The translations under genes were made by a program, and so were the position numbers. The notes beneath the pieces were generated by a model that saw only the letters and a list, made by a program, of their open reading frames with translations, had not been told where the DNA came from and did not search any database. A DNA stretch of 64,000 nucleotides from Streptomyces sp. HUAS YS2 (lineage in GTDB: Bacteria > Actinomycetota > Actinomycetes > Streptomycetales > Streptomycetaceae), in the NCBI RefSeq assembly GCF_033343995.1, contig NZ_CP137573.1, positions 4,993,001 to 5,057,000 of the forward strand. The letters run 5' to 3'. Below are positions 45,694 through 53,332 of the stretch, piece by piece; the first letter of the stretch is position 1, and each line of letters starts with the position of its first letter.

Positions 45694-46782
45694 TTAAAGC
45701 CTCACCGTCACGCCCTCCCGGGCCGAGCGGCGGGCCGACTCCAGGACGTCCAGGGCGGCTGCCGCCTCCTCGGCGGTGACCGGGTTCGGGGCCTCGCCGC
45801 GGAGCGCCGCCGCGATCGCCGCGTAGTACGCCGGGTAGTCGCCCGGCAACGACTCGACCGGGTCCCCGCCGCCCGACAGCGGGGACTCCCCGGCGCCGAG
45901 CGTGCCCCACAGCGACTCCGGCTCCCGGCCCCACGCCTCGTCGCCCGGGCGGCCCGGGCGATGGCCCTCGCGAAGCGCCGCCTCCTGCGGGTCGAGGCCG
46001 TACTTCACGTACCCGGCGCGCTCGCCCAGCACCCGGAAGCGCGGGCCGAGCTGCGCCGTGGTGGCGCTCACGTACAGGTGCGAGCGGACCCCGTTCGCGT
46101 GCGTGAGCGCGATGAACGTGTCGTCGTCGGCCTCCGCGCCGGCGCGGCGGACGTCCGACTCCGCGTACACCTGGGCCGCCGGGCCGAACAGCACCAGCGC
46201 CTGGTCGACGACATGGCTGCCCAGGTCGTACAGCAGACCGCCGATCTCCTCCGGCGCGCCCGACTCGCGCCAGCCGCCCTTCAGACGCGGTCGCCACCGC
46301 TCGAAGCGGGACTCGAAGCGCTGTACGTGGCCGAGCGCGCCGTCCGCGAGGAGGGCGCGGAGGGTGCGGAAGTCGTTGTCCCAGCGGCGGTTCTGGAAGA
46401 CCGAGAGCAGCAGCCCGCGCTCGTCGGCGAGCGCGGCCAGCTCGCGCGCCTCGGCGGCGGTGCCCGCGATCGGCTTGTCGACGACGACCGGCAGGCCCGC
46501 GTTCAGGGCGGCGGTGGCGATCGGTACGTGCGTCTTGTTCGGGGACGCGACGACGATCAGGTCGAGCTCGTCGGCCCGCGTCCACAGCTCGTCGGCCGAG
46601 GCGGCCACCCGTACGTCGGGGAACTCGGCGAGCGCCTGCGCCCGGCGCTCCGCGTTGCCGGTGGTGACCGTGTCGAGGACGAGGCCGTCGGTGGCGGCGA
46701 TCAGCGGGGCGTGGAACACGGAGCCGGCGAGGCCGTAGCCGACGAGGCCGACGCGGAGGGGGTTGCGGGGCGTGCCAGTCAT
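45694..46782 (-). CDS. Gfo/Idh/MocA-family oxidoreductase
   Basis: 362-residue NAD(P)-dependent dehydrogenase. The Rossmann motif LRVGLVGYGLAGSVFHAPL is at the N-terminus; VVDKPIAGTAAEARELAALA carries the conserved E/D-K-P lysine, and the C-terminal GFO_IDH_MocA_C domain contains GGLLYDLGSHVVDQALVLFG. The substrate is likely a sugar, inositol or derivative. It is divergent from a ROK regulator with a shared palindromic operator, suggesting sugar-responsive control. ATG at 46782. Confidence 0.92.
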   Translation of the reverse strand: MTGTPRNPLRVGLVGYGLAGSVFHAPLIAATDGLVLDTVTTGNAERRAQALAEFPDVRVAASADELWTRADELDLIVVASPNKTHVPIATAALNAGLPVVVDKPIAGTAAEARELAALADERGLLLSVFQNRRWDNDFRTLRALLADGALGHVQRFESRFERWRPRLKGGWRESGAPEEIGGLLYDLGSHVVDQALVLFGPAAQVYAESDVRRAGAEADDDTFIALTHANGVRSHLYVSATTAQLGPRFRVLGERAGYVKYGLDPQEAALREGHRPGRPGDEAWGREPESLWGTLGAGESPLSGGGDPVESLPGDYPAYYAAIAAALRGEAPNPVTAEEAAAALDVLESARRSAREGVTVRL

Positions 46783-46787
46783 GGGCT

Positions 46788-46814
46788 CACTTAAGCAACG
46801 CTGTTGCCTAAGTG
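46788..46814. promoter_or_regulatory. Operator dyad between oxidoreductase and ROK regulator
   Basis: Arms 46788-46799 (CACTTAAGCAAC) and 46803-46814 (GTTGCCTAAGTG), one mismatch, 3-nt centre. It lies 5 bp from the oxidoreductase start and 23 bp from the ROK start, well placed for repression of both by the ROK protein. Confidence 0.78.
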
Positions 46815-46837
46815 CAAGCGCGCGCGACAATGGGCGC

Positions 46838-48073
46838 GTGAACAGGACCGATTCCCGTGTCGGCGGAGTGAGTGGTGCCGGCCGTGCCGGCCGCGCCGGC
46901 CGTGTCAGCCAGGCCGGCCGTGTCGGCGTGAACCAGCCCGCGCTGCGCAGCCACAACGCGGCCCTCGTGCTGGACCTGCTGCGGACCGCCGGCGAGGCCG
47001 GCATCAGCAGGCCCGAACTCGCCGAGCGCACCGGGCTCACCCCGCAGGCCGTCAGCAAGATCACGGCCCGGCTGCGGGCCGAGGGCCTGGCCGCGGACGC
47101 GGGGCGGCGCGCCTCGACGGGCGGCAAGCCGGCGACCGCGCTGCGGCTGGTGCCGGGGGCCGCGCACGCCGTCGGTGTGCACCTCGACCGCGACGAACTG
47201 ACGGTGGTCCTGGTCGATCTGACGGGGGCTCCGGTCGCGGTGCGGCGCGCGCCGCTGGATCTGGGGGCGCCCGCCGAAACGGTTCTGACGGCGATCGAGC
47301 GAGAGGTGGGGGGCCTGGTACGGGAGCTGCTGCACGAGCCCTCCGGCGCCGGGCCGCAACGCGTGTCCCTCGGTGTCGGCATCGCCATGCCCGGGCCGCT
47401 CGACCACCTCGCCGGCGTGCCGCACCGCGTCACCGGGCACCCGCAGTGGGACGGGTTCCCGCTGCGGGACGCGCTCGCGCGGCGGCTCGGCGGGGTCGTC
47501 GTCCTCGACAAGGACACCAACGCCGCCGCGCTCGGGCTCGCGTTGCGGGCCGGGGCGCCGGAGTCGTTCGCGTACCTCCACCTCGGTACCGGACTGGGCG
47601 CCGCGCTCGTCCTCGGCGGCGCGCTGCACCGGGGCGCCCGTACGGGAGCGGGGGAGTTCGGGCACCAGACCATCCAGCTCGACGGGCCCCCGTGCGGGTG
47701 CGGCGGGCGCGGGTGCCTGGAGGTCCTGTGCCTGGGAGCGGTCGCGCGCGGGGACGTTCCCGAGGCAGCGCGGGTACTCGGGGCGGGGGCGGCCAACCTC
47801 GTCGCGCTGCTCGACGTCGACCGGGTGCTGCTGGGGGGTCGGCTCGTCGACGCGGCGCCGGATGCTTTCGTACGCGGGGTCGGCGAGGCACTCGGCGCGC
47901 TCGCGCACCGGACCGGCGCTGCTGCTGCGGCGGTGCCGGTGCCGGTGCCGGTGCCCGTCGCGTTGGCGGGGGGTGGGGGAAGCGCTGTCGCGGAGGGGGC
48001 TGCGCAGTTGGTGCTCGCGCCGGTGTTCGGGAAGGAGATCGGGCGGGGGCCCATCAGTCGGACAATAGGCTGA
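46838..48073 (+). CDS. ROK-family transcriptional regulator
   Basis: 411-residue repressor. A winged-helix N-terminus (AALRSHNAALVLDLLRTAGEAGISRPELAERTGLTPQAVSKI covers about 35-75) is followed by a ROK sugar-kinase-like domain with KDTNAAALGLALRAG, LHLGTGLGAALVLGGALHRG and the zinc motif CGCGGRGCLE. The first 35 residues include Gly/Arg repeats from GC-rich tandem DNA. GTG at 46838 is preceded by GACAAT 6-7 bp upstream, suggesting a leaderless transcript. It likely controls the divergent dehydrogenase gene. Confidence 0.9.
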   Translation: MNRTDSRVGGVSGAGRAGRAGRVSQAGRVGVNQPALRSHNAALVLDLLRTAGEAGISRPELAERTGLTPQAVSKITARLRAEGLAADAGRRASTGGKPATALRLVPGAAHAVGVHLDRDELTVVLVDLTGAPVAVRRAPLDLGAPAETVLTAIEREVGGLVRELLHEPSGAGPQRVSLGVGIAMPGPLDHLAGVPHRVTGHPQWDGFPLRDALARRLGGVVVLDKDTNAAALGLALRAGAPESFAYLHLGTGLGAALVLGGALHRGARTGAGEFGHQTIQLDGPPCGCGGRGCLEVLCLGAVARGDVPEAARVLGAGAANLVALLDVDRVLLGGRLVDAAPDAFVRGVGEALGALAHRTGAAAAAVPVPVPVPVALAGGGGSAVAEGAAQLVLAPVFGKEIGRGPISRTIG

Positions 48074-48193
48074 TCAGGCGGATTCTCCGGGCTGTACGGG
48101 GGTCGGGACCGCGTCGCTGACCGGCGCGCCGCGTGCCGCATGGCAGCGTCGCGGCCGTCCCGTACGCCCGCGAGCAGCAAAGGCACCAGGCCC

Positions 48194-49174
48194 ATGCGAC
48201 AGGTCCCCACGCGACTGCGCGGCGCTCTTGTGCGCGGAGTCACCGCCGTCACGACATCAGGAACCGCCGTCCTTCTGTTCAGTGGCCCGGCCGTGGCGGT
48301 CGCCGAACCGTGGCCGGGGCCGGGTTCGGACTCGGACTCCGGGGCGGGAGCCGGGGCAGGGGCCGGTGCCGGTGCGGGTGCGGGTGCCGGGACAGGGGCC
48401 GGATCCGGGGGTGAGCGCAAGGACCAGCCGCCGACCTGCGGCAAGGCGTCCGACCCGGACTTTCCCATCGACACCCGGATCCACGGCGGCCCCGCCGACT
48501 ACCGGGCCGGGGACGCCTTCCGCACCTGGAACGTCGACCTCACGAACACGACGCGCGAGCCGTGCGACAACATCCACCCCGTCCTCGCCCTGACGGACCG
48601 GGACCGGGCGCTGCGGCCCGCGCAGATCCGGTTCGACTTCTACGACGCCGAGGCGCGGCGGTGGCGGCCGGTGGAGTTCGAGGAGACGGAGGAGGACGAG
48701 AACGTCGGCGTGTTCGACGACGGGTTCCCCGGCTTCGTCGTACCCGGTGGGCGGACGCTGACCGTGCCTGTGCGGCTCGCGTTCCGCGACGGGACCGCGC
48801 CCAACGAGGTCGTGGCGAACGCGGCGATCGTGCAGCGGCGGGGGGACGACGGGGACTGGGTGGGGGAGTCGGGGGACTACCGGCTCACGATCGGGGCCGG
48901 GTCCGGGTCCGCGGTGCCGTCCGCGGTGCCGTCCGCGCCGGCGGACCCGCCGGCGGGGCGGGGCGACGACGGGGTGATCGGCAACCAGGTCCGGCCGGTT
49001 GCGCCGCCGCGTCTGCCGTCCGTGCCGGAGCTGGCCCAGACGGGCGCGGTGGGGCGGCGGGCGGCGGGGGCGATGGCGGGGGTGGCGGGGCTGGCGGTCG
49101 TGGTCGGCGCGGGGTTGGTGGCGCTGGGGCGGCGGCGTCGCGGGAGCGGTGGCGGTGGTGGTGGCGGTGGCTGA
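48194..49174 (+). CDS. LAXTG surface protein, class E sortase substrate
   Basis: 326 residues. A signal peptide (RGALVRGVTAVTTSGTAVLLFSG) is followed by a GAGAGAGAGAGAGAG simple repeat, a secreted domain with paired cysteines (PPTCGKASDPDFPIDTRIHGG and TREPCDNIHP), a Pro-rich linker and a C-terminal sorting signal: LAQTG, hydrophobic helix (AAGAMAGVAGLAVVVGAGLVALG), then RRRRG. LAXTG is the motif of class E sortases, and one is encoded 5.5 kb upstream. The secreted domain is not one I can name. Confidence 0.87.
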   Translation: MRQVPTRLRGALVRGVTAVTTSGTAVLLFSGPAVAVAEPWPGPGSDSDSGAGAGAGAGAGAGAGAGTGAGSGGERKDQPPTCGKASDPDFPIDTRIHGGPADYRAGDAFRTWNVDLTNTTREPCDNIHPVLALTDRDRALRPAQIRFDFYDAEARRWRPVEFEETEEDENVGVFDDGFPGFVVPGGRTLTVPVRLAFRDGTAPNEVVANAAIVQRRGDDGDWVGESGDYRLTIGAGSGSAVPSAVPSAPADPPAGRGDDGVIGNQVRPVAPPRLPSVPELAQTGAVGRRAAGAMAGVAGLAVVVGAGLVALGRRRRGSGGGGGGGG

Positions 49175-49556
49175 GCCGGCCTGAGAGTCCCCCACCCCGC
49201 CCCTTCCCGAAACCCTGCCGGGGGCTGGTGGTGAGTGGGGAAGCCGGGGCTCCGCCCCGCACCTCGAAGCGCGGCAGCTGCGCGCCGCGAGGGTGGGTGG
49301 GGGATGCGTGGCTCCGCCCCGCGCCCAGGGCGCGGCAGCTTCGCGCCGCGGGATGGTGCGCGGCTCCGCCCACCGCCCTGCGGTGCGCTGCGCACGTTCC
49401 AACGGGGCCCGCTCCCGCGCCCCACTCGCGGCAGCTTCGCGCCGCGTTCCCTTCCGCGGTTCCGCCCACCGCCCTGCGGCGCGCGCTCCAGCGCGCTCCC
49501 ACCCCCGCAACCCCTCGTTCACCTCCCCGTTCATGCCCGTCTGCGACCATCCATGC
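49175..49556. repeat. Intergenic cluster of GC-rich hairpin repeats
   Basis: 382 bp with no credible gene. CGCGGCAGCT(T/G)CGCGCCGCG occurs three times (starting about 49270, 49330 and 49427), each able to form a CGCGGC/GCCGCG hairpin. They are interspersed with GGCTCCGCCC (three times) and a CGCCCACCGCCCTGCGG unit (twice). I take this as a local family of Streptomyces intergenic repeats. Confidence 0.8.
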
Positions 49557-50321
49557 GTGGACTACCCGAACGACCAGGCACCAGGCGCTCCTGTCCGATC
49601 CGGCATTCCGGAGCATGGGCGCATTCCCAAGTACTACGCCGTGAAGGCGAAAGTCGGCGCGCTCGTCGAGGAGTTGGGGGAAGGGGGGCTGTTGCCGACC
49701 GAGCGGGATCTCGCCGTGCGGTTCGAGGTGTCGAGGGAGACCGTGCGGCAGGCCCTGCGCGAGCTGTTGCTGGAAGGGCGGTTGCGCCGCCAGGGGCGGG
49801 GGACGGTCGTCGCCGGGCCCAAGCTGGAGCAGCCGCTGTCGCTCGCGAGCTATACCGAGGGCGTGCGCCGCCAGGGCCGCCGGCCCGGGCGGTCGCTGAT
49901 CTCGCTCGACCGGTTCCCCTGCCCCGACGCCCTCGCCCCCGAGATCGGCGCCGCGCGCGGGGAGCCCGTCTGGCACATGGAGCGCGTGCTGCTCGCCGAC
50001 GACGAGCGTGTCGGACTGGAGAGCACGTACGTCGAGGTCGCCCGCGTCCCCCGGCTCGATGTCGAGTTCGACCCCGACTCCTCCTTCTACGCCTACCTCC
50101 ACGACCGGCTCGGCATCGAGTTCGGCGATGCCGACGAGCGCATCGAGACCGTCCTCGCCACCCCCCGCGAGGCGCTCCTGATCGGCACCCCGCCCGCCCT
50201 TCCCATGCTCCTCATCCACCGCATCTCGCGGGACACCGCCGGCCGGCCCCTGGAGCGGGTACGGACCCTCTACCGCGGCGACCGGTTCAGCTTCACCGCG
50301 CATCTGGGTAGGCAGGGGTAA
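49557..50321 (+). CDS. GntR-family regulator, UTRA type (PhnF-like)
   Basis: 254 residues. The GntR winged helix (about 25-95) has LLPTERDLAVRFEVSRETVRQALRELL and RRQGRGTVVAGPKL. The UTRA ligand-binding domain (about 105-250) has EPVWHMERVLLADDERVGLESTYV and ends RTLYRGDRFSFTAHLGRQ. UTRA GntR proteins sense sugar or amine phosphates and phosphonates. It lies 143 bp upstream of, and in line with, a phosphonate-use operon that it probably regulates. GTG at 49557 is preferred; an ATG at 49533 is in frame. Confidence 0.88.
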   Translation: MDYPNDQAPGAPVRSGIPEHGRIPKYYAVKAKVGALVEELGEGGLLPTERDLAVRFEVSRETVRQALRELLLEGRLRRQGRGTVVAGPKLEQPLSLASYTEGVRRQGRRPGRSLISLDRFPCPDALAPEIGAARGEPVWHMERVLLADDERVGLESTYVEVARVPRLDVEFDPDSSFYAYLHDRLGIEFGDADERIETVLATPREALLIGTPPALPMLLIHRISRDTAGRPLERVRTLYRGDRFSFTAHLGRQG

Positions 50322-50402
50322 ATCGGGTTCCAGTCGTTCGTCAGGTTCCTCCGCCTTTGAAGTCACGAACTGGTAACGGGTCTGGGCCAAGTTTGGTGGG
50401 TC

Positions 50403-50446
50403 GTTCACCGTCCCGTCGCTCTCTCGATCCGTCCGGGTCACTCACC
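50403..50446 (+). promoter_or_regulatory. PHO-box-like 11-bp direct repeats
   Basis: Four consecutive 11-bp units: GTTCACCGTCC, CGTCGCTCTCT, CGATCCGTCCG, GGTCACTCACC. The first and fourth match the Streptomyces PhoP repeat (G-T/G-TCAYY); the middle two are degenerate. The array ends 18 bp before the phosphonate oxidase start, a sensible place for phosphate-starvation control. Confidence 0.5.
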
Positions 50447-50464
50447 CCGACGACCGTCTCTGCC

Positions 50465-51586
50465 ATGAAGGTGATCGTCGTAGGAGCCGGCGTGGTGGGA
50501 ACCATGCACGCCTGGCACGCAGTGGAACGCGGCCACGAGGTCGTACACATCGAGCGCGAGGCCGAGGCGCGCGGGGCATCGCTCCGCAACTTCGGCCAGA
50601 TATGGGTGAGCGGCCGGGCCGGCGGAGAGGAGTTGGAGACCGCGCTGCGCGCCCGGGAGCTCTGGGAGGGCATCGGTGCCCGTGTCCCCGGGCTGGGCTT
50701 CCGGGCCAACGGCTCGCTCACCCCCGTCCGCAACGACCTCGAGCGCGCCGTCGCCGAGGCCGCCCTCGCCCGCCCCGACGCCGCCGCCCGCGGCTACAAG
50801 CTGCTCACAGCCGAGGAGGCGCGGAGCATCAACCCGGCCCTGCACGGCGACTTCGAGGCCGCGCTCTGGTGCGAGCGCGACGCCGCCGTCGAACCCCGTA
50901 CCGCCCAACTCGCCCTCCGCGAGGCCCTGCTGGCCACCGGGAAGTACACCTTCCTGCCCAACCGGGAGGTCCGTGACGTCGTCGGTGACACCGCGGTGCG
51001 CGACGACCACGGTGACGTCCACAGCGGCGACGTCGTCGTTCTGTGCACCGGCGCCTGGCTCTCCGGCCTCGTTCGCGAGATCGCCGGGCCGATCCCCGTG
51101 CGCCGCGTCCGGCTCCAGATGATGCAGACCGAACCCCTCGGCGAGGCCCTCACCACCTCCGTCGCCGACGCCGACTCGTTCCGGTACTACCCCGCCTACC
51201 AGTCCGAGGCCCTCGACGCGCTCAACGCCCGCCAGGCCCAGGAGCCCGTCGCCGCCGCCCACAAGATGCAGCTCCTCATGGTGCAGCGCCGCGACGGCGG
51301 GCTGACCATCGGCGACACCCACGAGTACGAGCACCCCTTCGCCTTCGACACCCTCGAAGACCCCTACGAGCACGTCACCCGGGTCGTCGAGGACTTCCTC
51401 GGCCGCCCGCTGCCGAAGATCCGCCGCCGCTGGGCCGGCGTGTACGCGCAGTGCACCGACACCACCCGCGTCGTCCACCGTCAGCAGGTCCGCGACGGCG
51501 TCTGGCTGGTGACCGGACCCGGCGGACGCGGCATGACCTGCTCGCCCGACATCGCCGAGACCACCGCGAACCACCTGGGTTGGTGA
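50465..51586 (+). CDS. FAD-dependent oxidase of aminoalkylphosphonate catabolism (HpnW/TIGR03364 type)
   Basis: 373-residue DAO-family flavoprotein. The FAD motif MKVIVVGAGVVGTMHAWHAVERG opens the protein, and RGASLRNFGQIWVSG is typical of the TIGR03364 group linked to phosphonate genes. The C-terminus WLVTGPGGRGMTCSPDIAE closes the FAD fold. Members are proposed, and in some cases shown, to oxidise 2-aminoethylphosphonate or its N-methyl form to phosphonoacetaldehyde. The next gene encodes the enzyme for that product. No PhnW transaminase is in the cluster, supporting this role. Confidence 0.85.
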   Translation: MKVIVVGAGVVGTMHAWHAVERGHEVVHIEREAEARGASLRNFGQIWVSGRAGGEELETALRARELWEGIGARVPGLGFRANGSLTPVRNDLERAVAEAALARPDAAARGYKLLTAEEARSINPALHGDFEAALWCERDAAVEPRTAQLALREALLATGKYTFLPNREVRDVVGDTAVRDDHGDVHSGDVVVLCTGAWLSGLVREIAGPIPVRRVRLQMMQTEPLGEALTTSVADADSFRYYPAYQSEALDALNARQAQEPVAAAHKMQLLMVQRRDGGLTIGDTHEYEHPFAFDTLEDPYEHVTRVVEDFLGRPLPKIRRRWAGVYAQCTDTTRVVHRQQVRDGVWLVTGPGGRGMTCSPDIAETTANHLGW

Positions 51587-51590
51587 ATCC

Positions 51591-52280
51591 ATGAGCACGG
51601 ACAAGACCCTCCACAACCTCGTCGTCCTCGACATGGCCGGGACCACCGTCGCCGACGGCGGCCTCGTCGAGCAGGCCTTCACCGCCGCCGCCGAGCGGCT
51701 CGGCGAGGACCCGGCCACGATGATCGACTACGTCCGCGCCACCATGGGCGAGTCCAAGATCTCCGTCTTCCGCCACCTCTTCGGCGGCGACGAGGCCCGC
51801 GCCGAGCAGGCCAACCTCGCCTTCGAGGACGCGTACGGCAGCCTCGTCACCGGCGGGCGCATCGCCCCGATCCCCGGCGCGGCCGAGGCGATCGGCGCGC
51901 TCCAGGAGCAGGGCCGGACCGTCGTCCTCACCACCGGCTTCGCCCGCGTCACCCAGGACGCCATCCTCGACGCCCTCGGCTGGCGCGACCTCGTCGCCCT
52001 GACCCTCTGCCCCGCCGACGCGGGCGGCCGCGGCCGGCCCTTCCCCGACATGGTGCTCGCCGCCTTCCTCCGTACCGGAGCGGTGGACGACGTCCGGCAG
52101 ATCGCCGTCGCCGGCGACACCTCGTACGACATGCTCAGCGGCGTCCGCTCCGGCGCCGGGATCGTGGCGGGTGTCCTGACCGGCGCCCACGACGAGACCG
52201 CGCTCACGGAGCACGGCGCCACGCACGTCCTCGCCTCCGTCGCCGAACTCCCCGCGCTGATAGCGAAGTCCGCGTCGTGA
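51591..52280 (+). CDS. Phosphonatase-like HAD hydrolase (phosphonoacetaldehyde hydrolase candidate)
   Basis: 229-residue HAD protein of the PhnX-like group. Nucleophile Asp14 is followed by Ala16 (LDMAGTTV), the DxA pattern of phosphonatases instead of the DxD of phosphatases. Lys56 in MGESKISVF aligns with the Schiff-base lysine of PhnX (MGLLKIDH as I recall). The motif III/IV block GDTSYDMLSGVRSGAG is intact. It should cleave phosphonoacetaldehyde to acetaldehyde and phosphate. ATG 5 bp after the oxidase stop; its TGA overlaps the GTG of the next gene. Confidence 0.85.
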   Translation: MSTDKTLHNLVVLDMAGTTVADGGLVEQAFTAAAERLGEDPATMIDYVRATMGESKISVFRHLFGGDEARAEQANLAFEDAYGSLVTGGRIAPIPGAAEAIGALQEQGRTVVLTTGFARVTQDAILDALGWRDLVALTLCPADAGGRGRPFPDMVLAAFLRTGAVDDVRQIAVAGDTSYDMLSGVRSGAGIVAGVLTGAHDETALTEHGATHVLASVAELPALIAKSAS

Positions 52281-53332
52281 ACGGCGGCATCCGGTTCGAC
52301 GCGGTCTCCGTCGCGTACGGCGGCAACACCGTCCTCGACTCGCTCTCCCTCACCGTCGAGCCCGGCGAGGTGATGGCCCTGCTCGGGCCCTCCGGCTCCG
52401 GCAAGACCACCGCGCTGCGGGCGGTCGCCGGGTTCGTCCGGCCGGTCTTCGGACGGGTCTTCCTCGGCGACCGCGACGTCACCGCCCTCCCGCCGCACAA
52501 GCGCGGGATCGGCATGGTCGTCCAGCAGTACGCGCTCTTCCCGCACCTGCGCGTCGAGGACAACGTCGCCTTCGGGCTCAAGGCGCAGAAAGCGCCGAAG
52601 GGCGAGATCCCGGGCCGGGTCGCCGAGGCCCTGGAGATGACCGGCATGGCGGCGTACGCCAAGCGCTACCCGCGCGAGCTGTCCGGCGGGCAGCAGCAGC
52701 GGGTCGCCATCGCGCGGGCCCTCGCCATCCGGCCGAACGTCCTGCTCCTCGACGAGCCGCTGTCCGCGCTCGACGCGCAGCTCCGGTCCGGGATGCTCGC
52801 GGAACTCGCCCGGCTGCACCGCGAGTTGCCGGACGTCTCGATTCTGTACGTCACGCACGACCAGGTCGAGGCGCTCACCCTCGCCGACCGGATCGCCGTC
52901 ATGGACCGCGCCCGGCTCCAGGACTGCGGCACCCCGCAGGAGCTGTACCGCAGGCCGCGTACGGAGTTCACGGCGTCGTTCGTCGGCAACGCGAATCTGC
53001 TGCCGGTGACCGTGGCCGGGCGGGACGCGGTCACCCTCGACGGCGCCGAGCTCGCCCTCGCCACGTCCGGCGTCGCCGCCGGAGCCGCCGCGACCCTCTG
53101 CGTACGGCCCCACCTCGTCGGGCTCGGCGACGGGCCCAACGCGCTGCGCGGGCGGATCGCCGAGGTGCAGTGGCGCGGCGCGACGCACCGGCTGTACGTG
53201 GAAGTGGGCGGCCATCGCCTCAAGGCCGACGTACGGGAGCTGCGGGAGACGCCGGCGCTCGGGGACGAGGTCACGGTGCACTTCGCGCCGGAGGATGCGG
53301 TGTTGTTGGGGGCGGGGGTCACCGATGGGTGA
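52277..53332 (+). CDS. ABC transporter ATP-binding protein (2-aminoethylphosphonate importer)
   Basis: 351-residue import ATPase. Walker A GPSGSGKTTALRAV, Q-loop VVQQYALFPHLRVEDNVAFG, signature LSGGQQQRVAIARALA, Walker B VLLLDEPLSALD, H-loop YVTHDQVEA, and a C-terminal TOBE domain (TASFVGNANLLPVTVAG onward). It resembles PhnT/PotA-type ATPases and is followed by two permeases and a binding protein. GTG start overlaps the HAD stop by four bases (GTGA), so translation is coupled. Confidence 0.92.
   Translation: MNGGIRFDAVSVAYGGNTVLDSLSLTVEPGEVMALLGPSGSGKTTALRAVAGFVRPVFGRVFLGDRDVTALPPHKRGIGMVVQQYALFPHLRVEDNVAFGLKAQKAPKGEIPGRVAEALEMTGMAAYAKRYPRELSGGQQQRVAIARALAIRPNVLLLDEPLSALDAQLRSGMLAELARLHRELPDVSILYVTHDQVEALTLADRIAVMDRARLQDCGTPQELYRRPRTEFTASFVGNANLLPVTVAGRDAVTLDGAELALATSGVAAGAAATLCVRPHLVGLGDGPNALRGRIAEVQWRGATHRLYVEVGGHRLKADVRELRETPALGDEVTVHFAPEDAVLLGAGVTDG

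Noticed and set aside
46783-48474. Long minus-strand extension upstream of the Gfo/Idh/MocA gene
   Set aside because: It is antisense to the ROK regulator and consists of Pro/Ser/Arg-rich shadow sequence.
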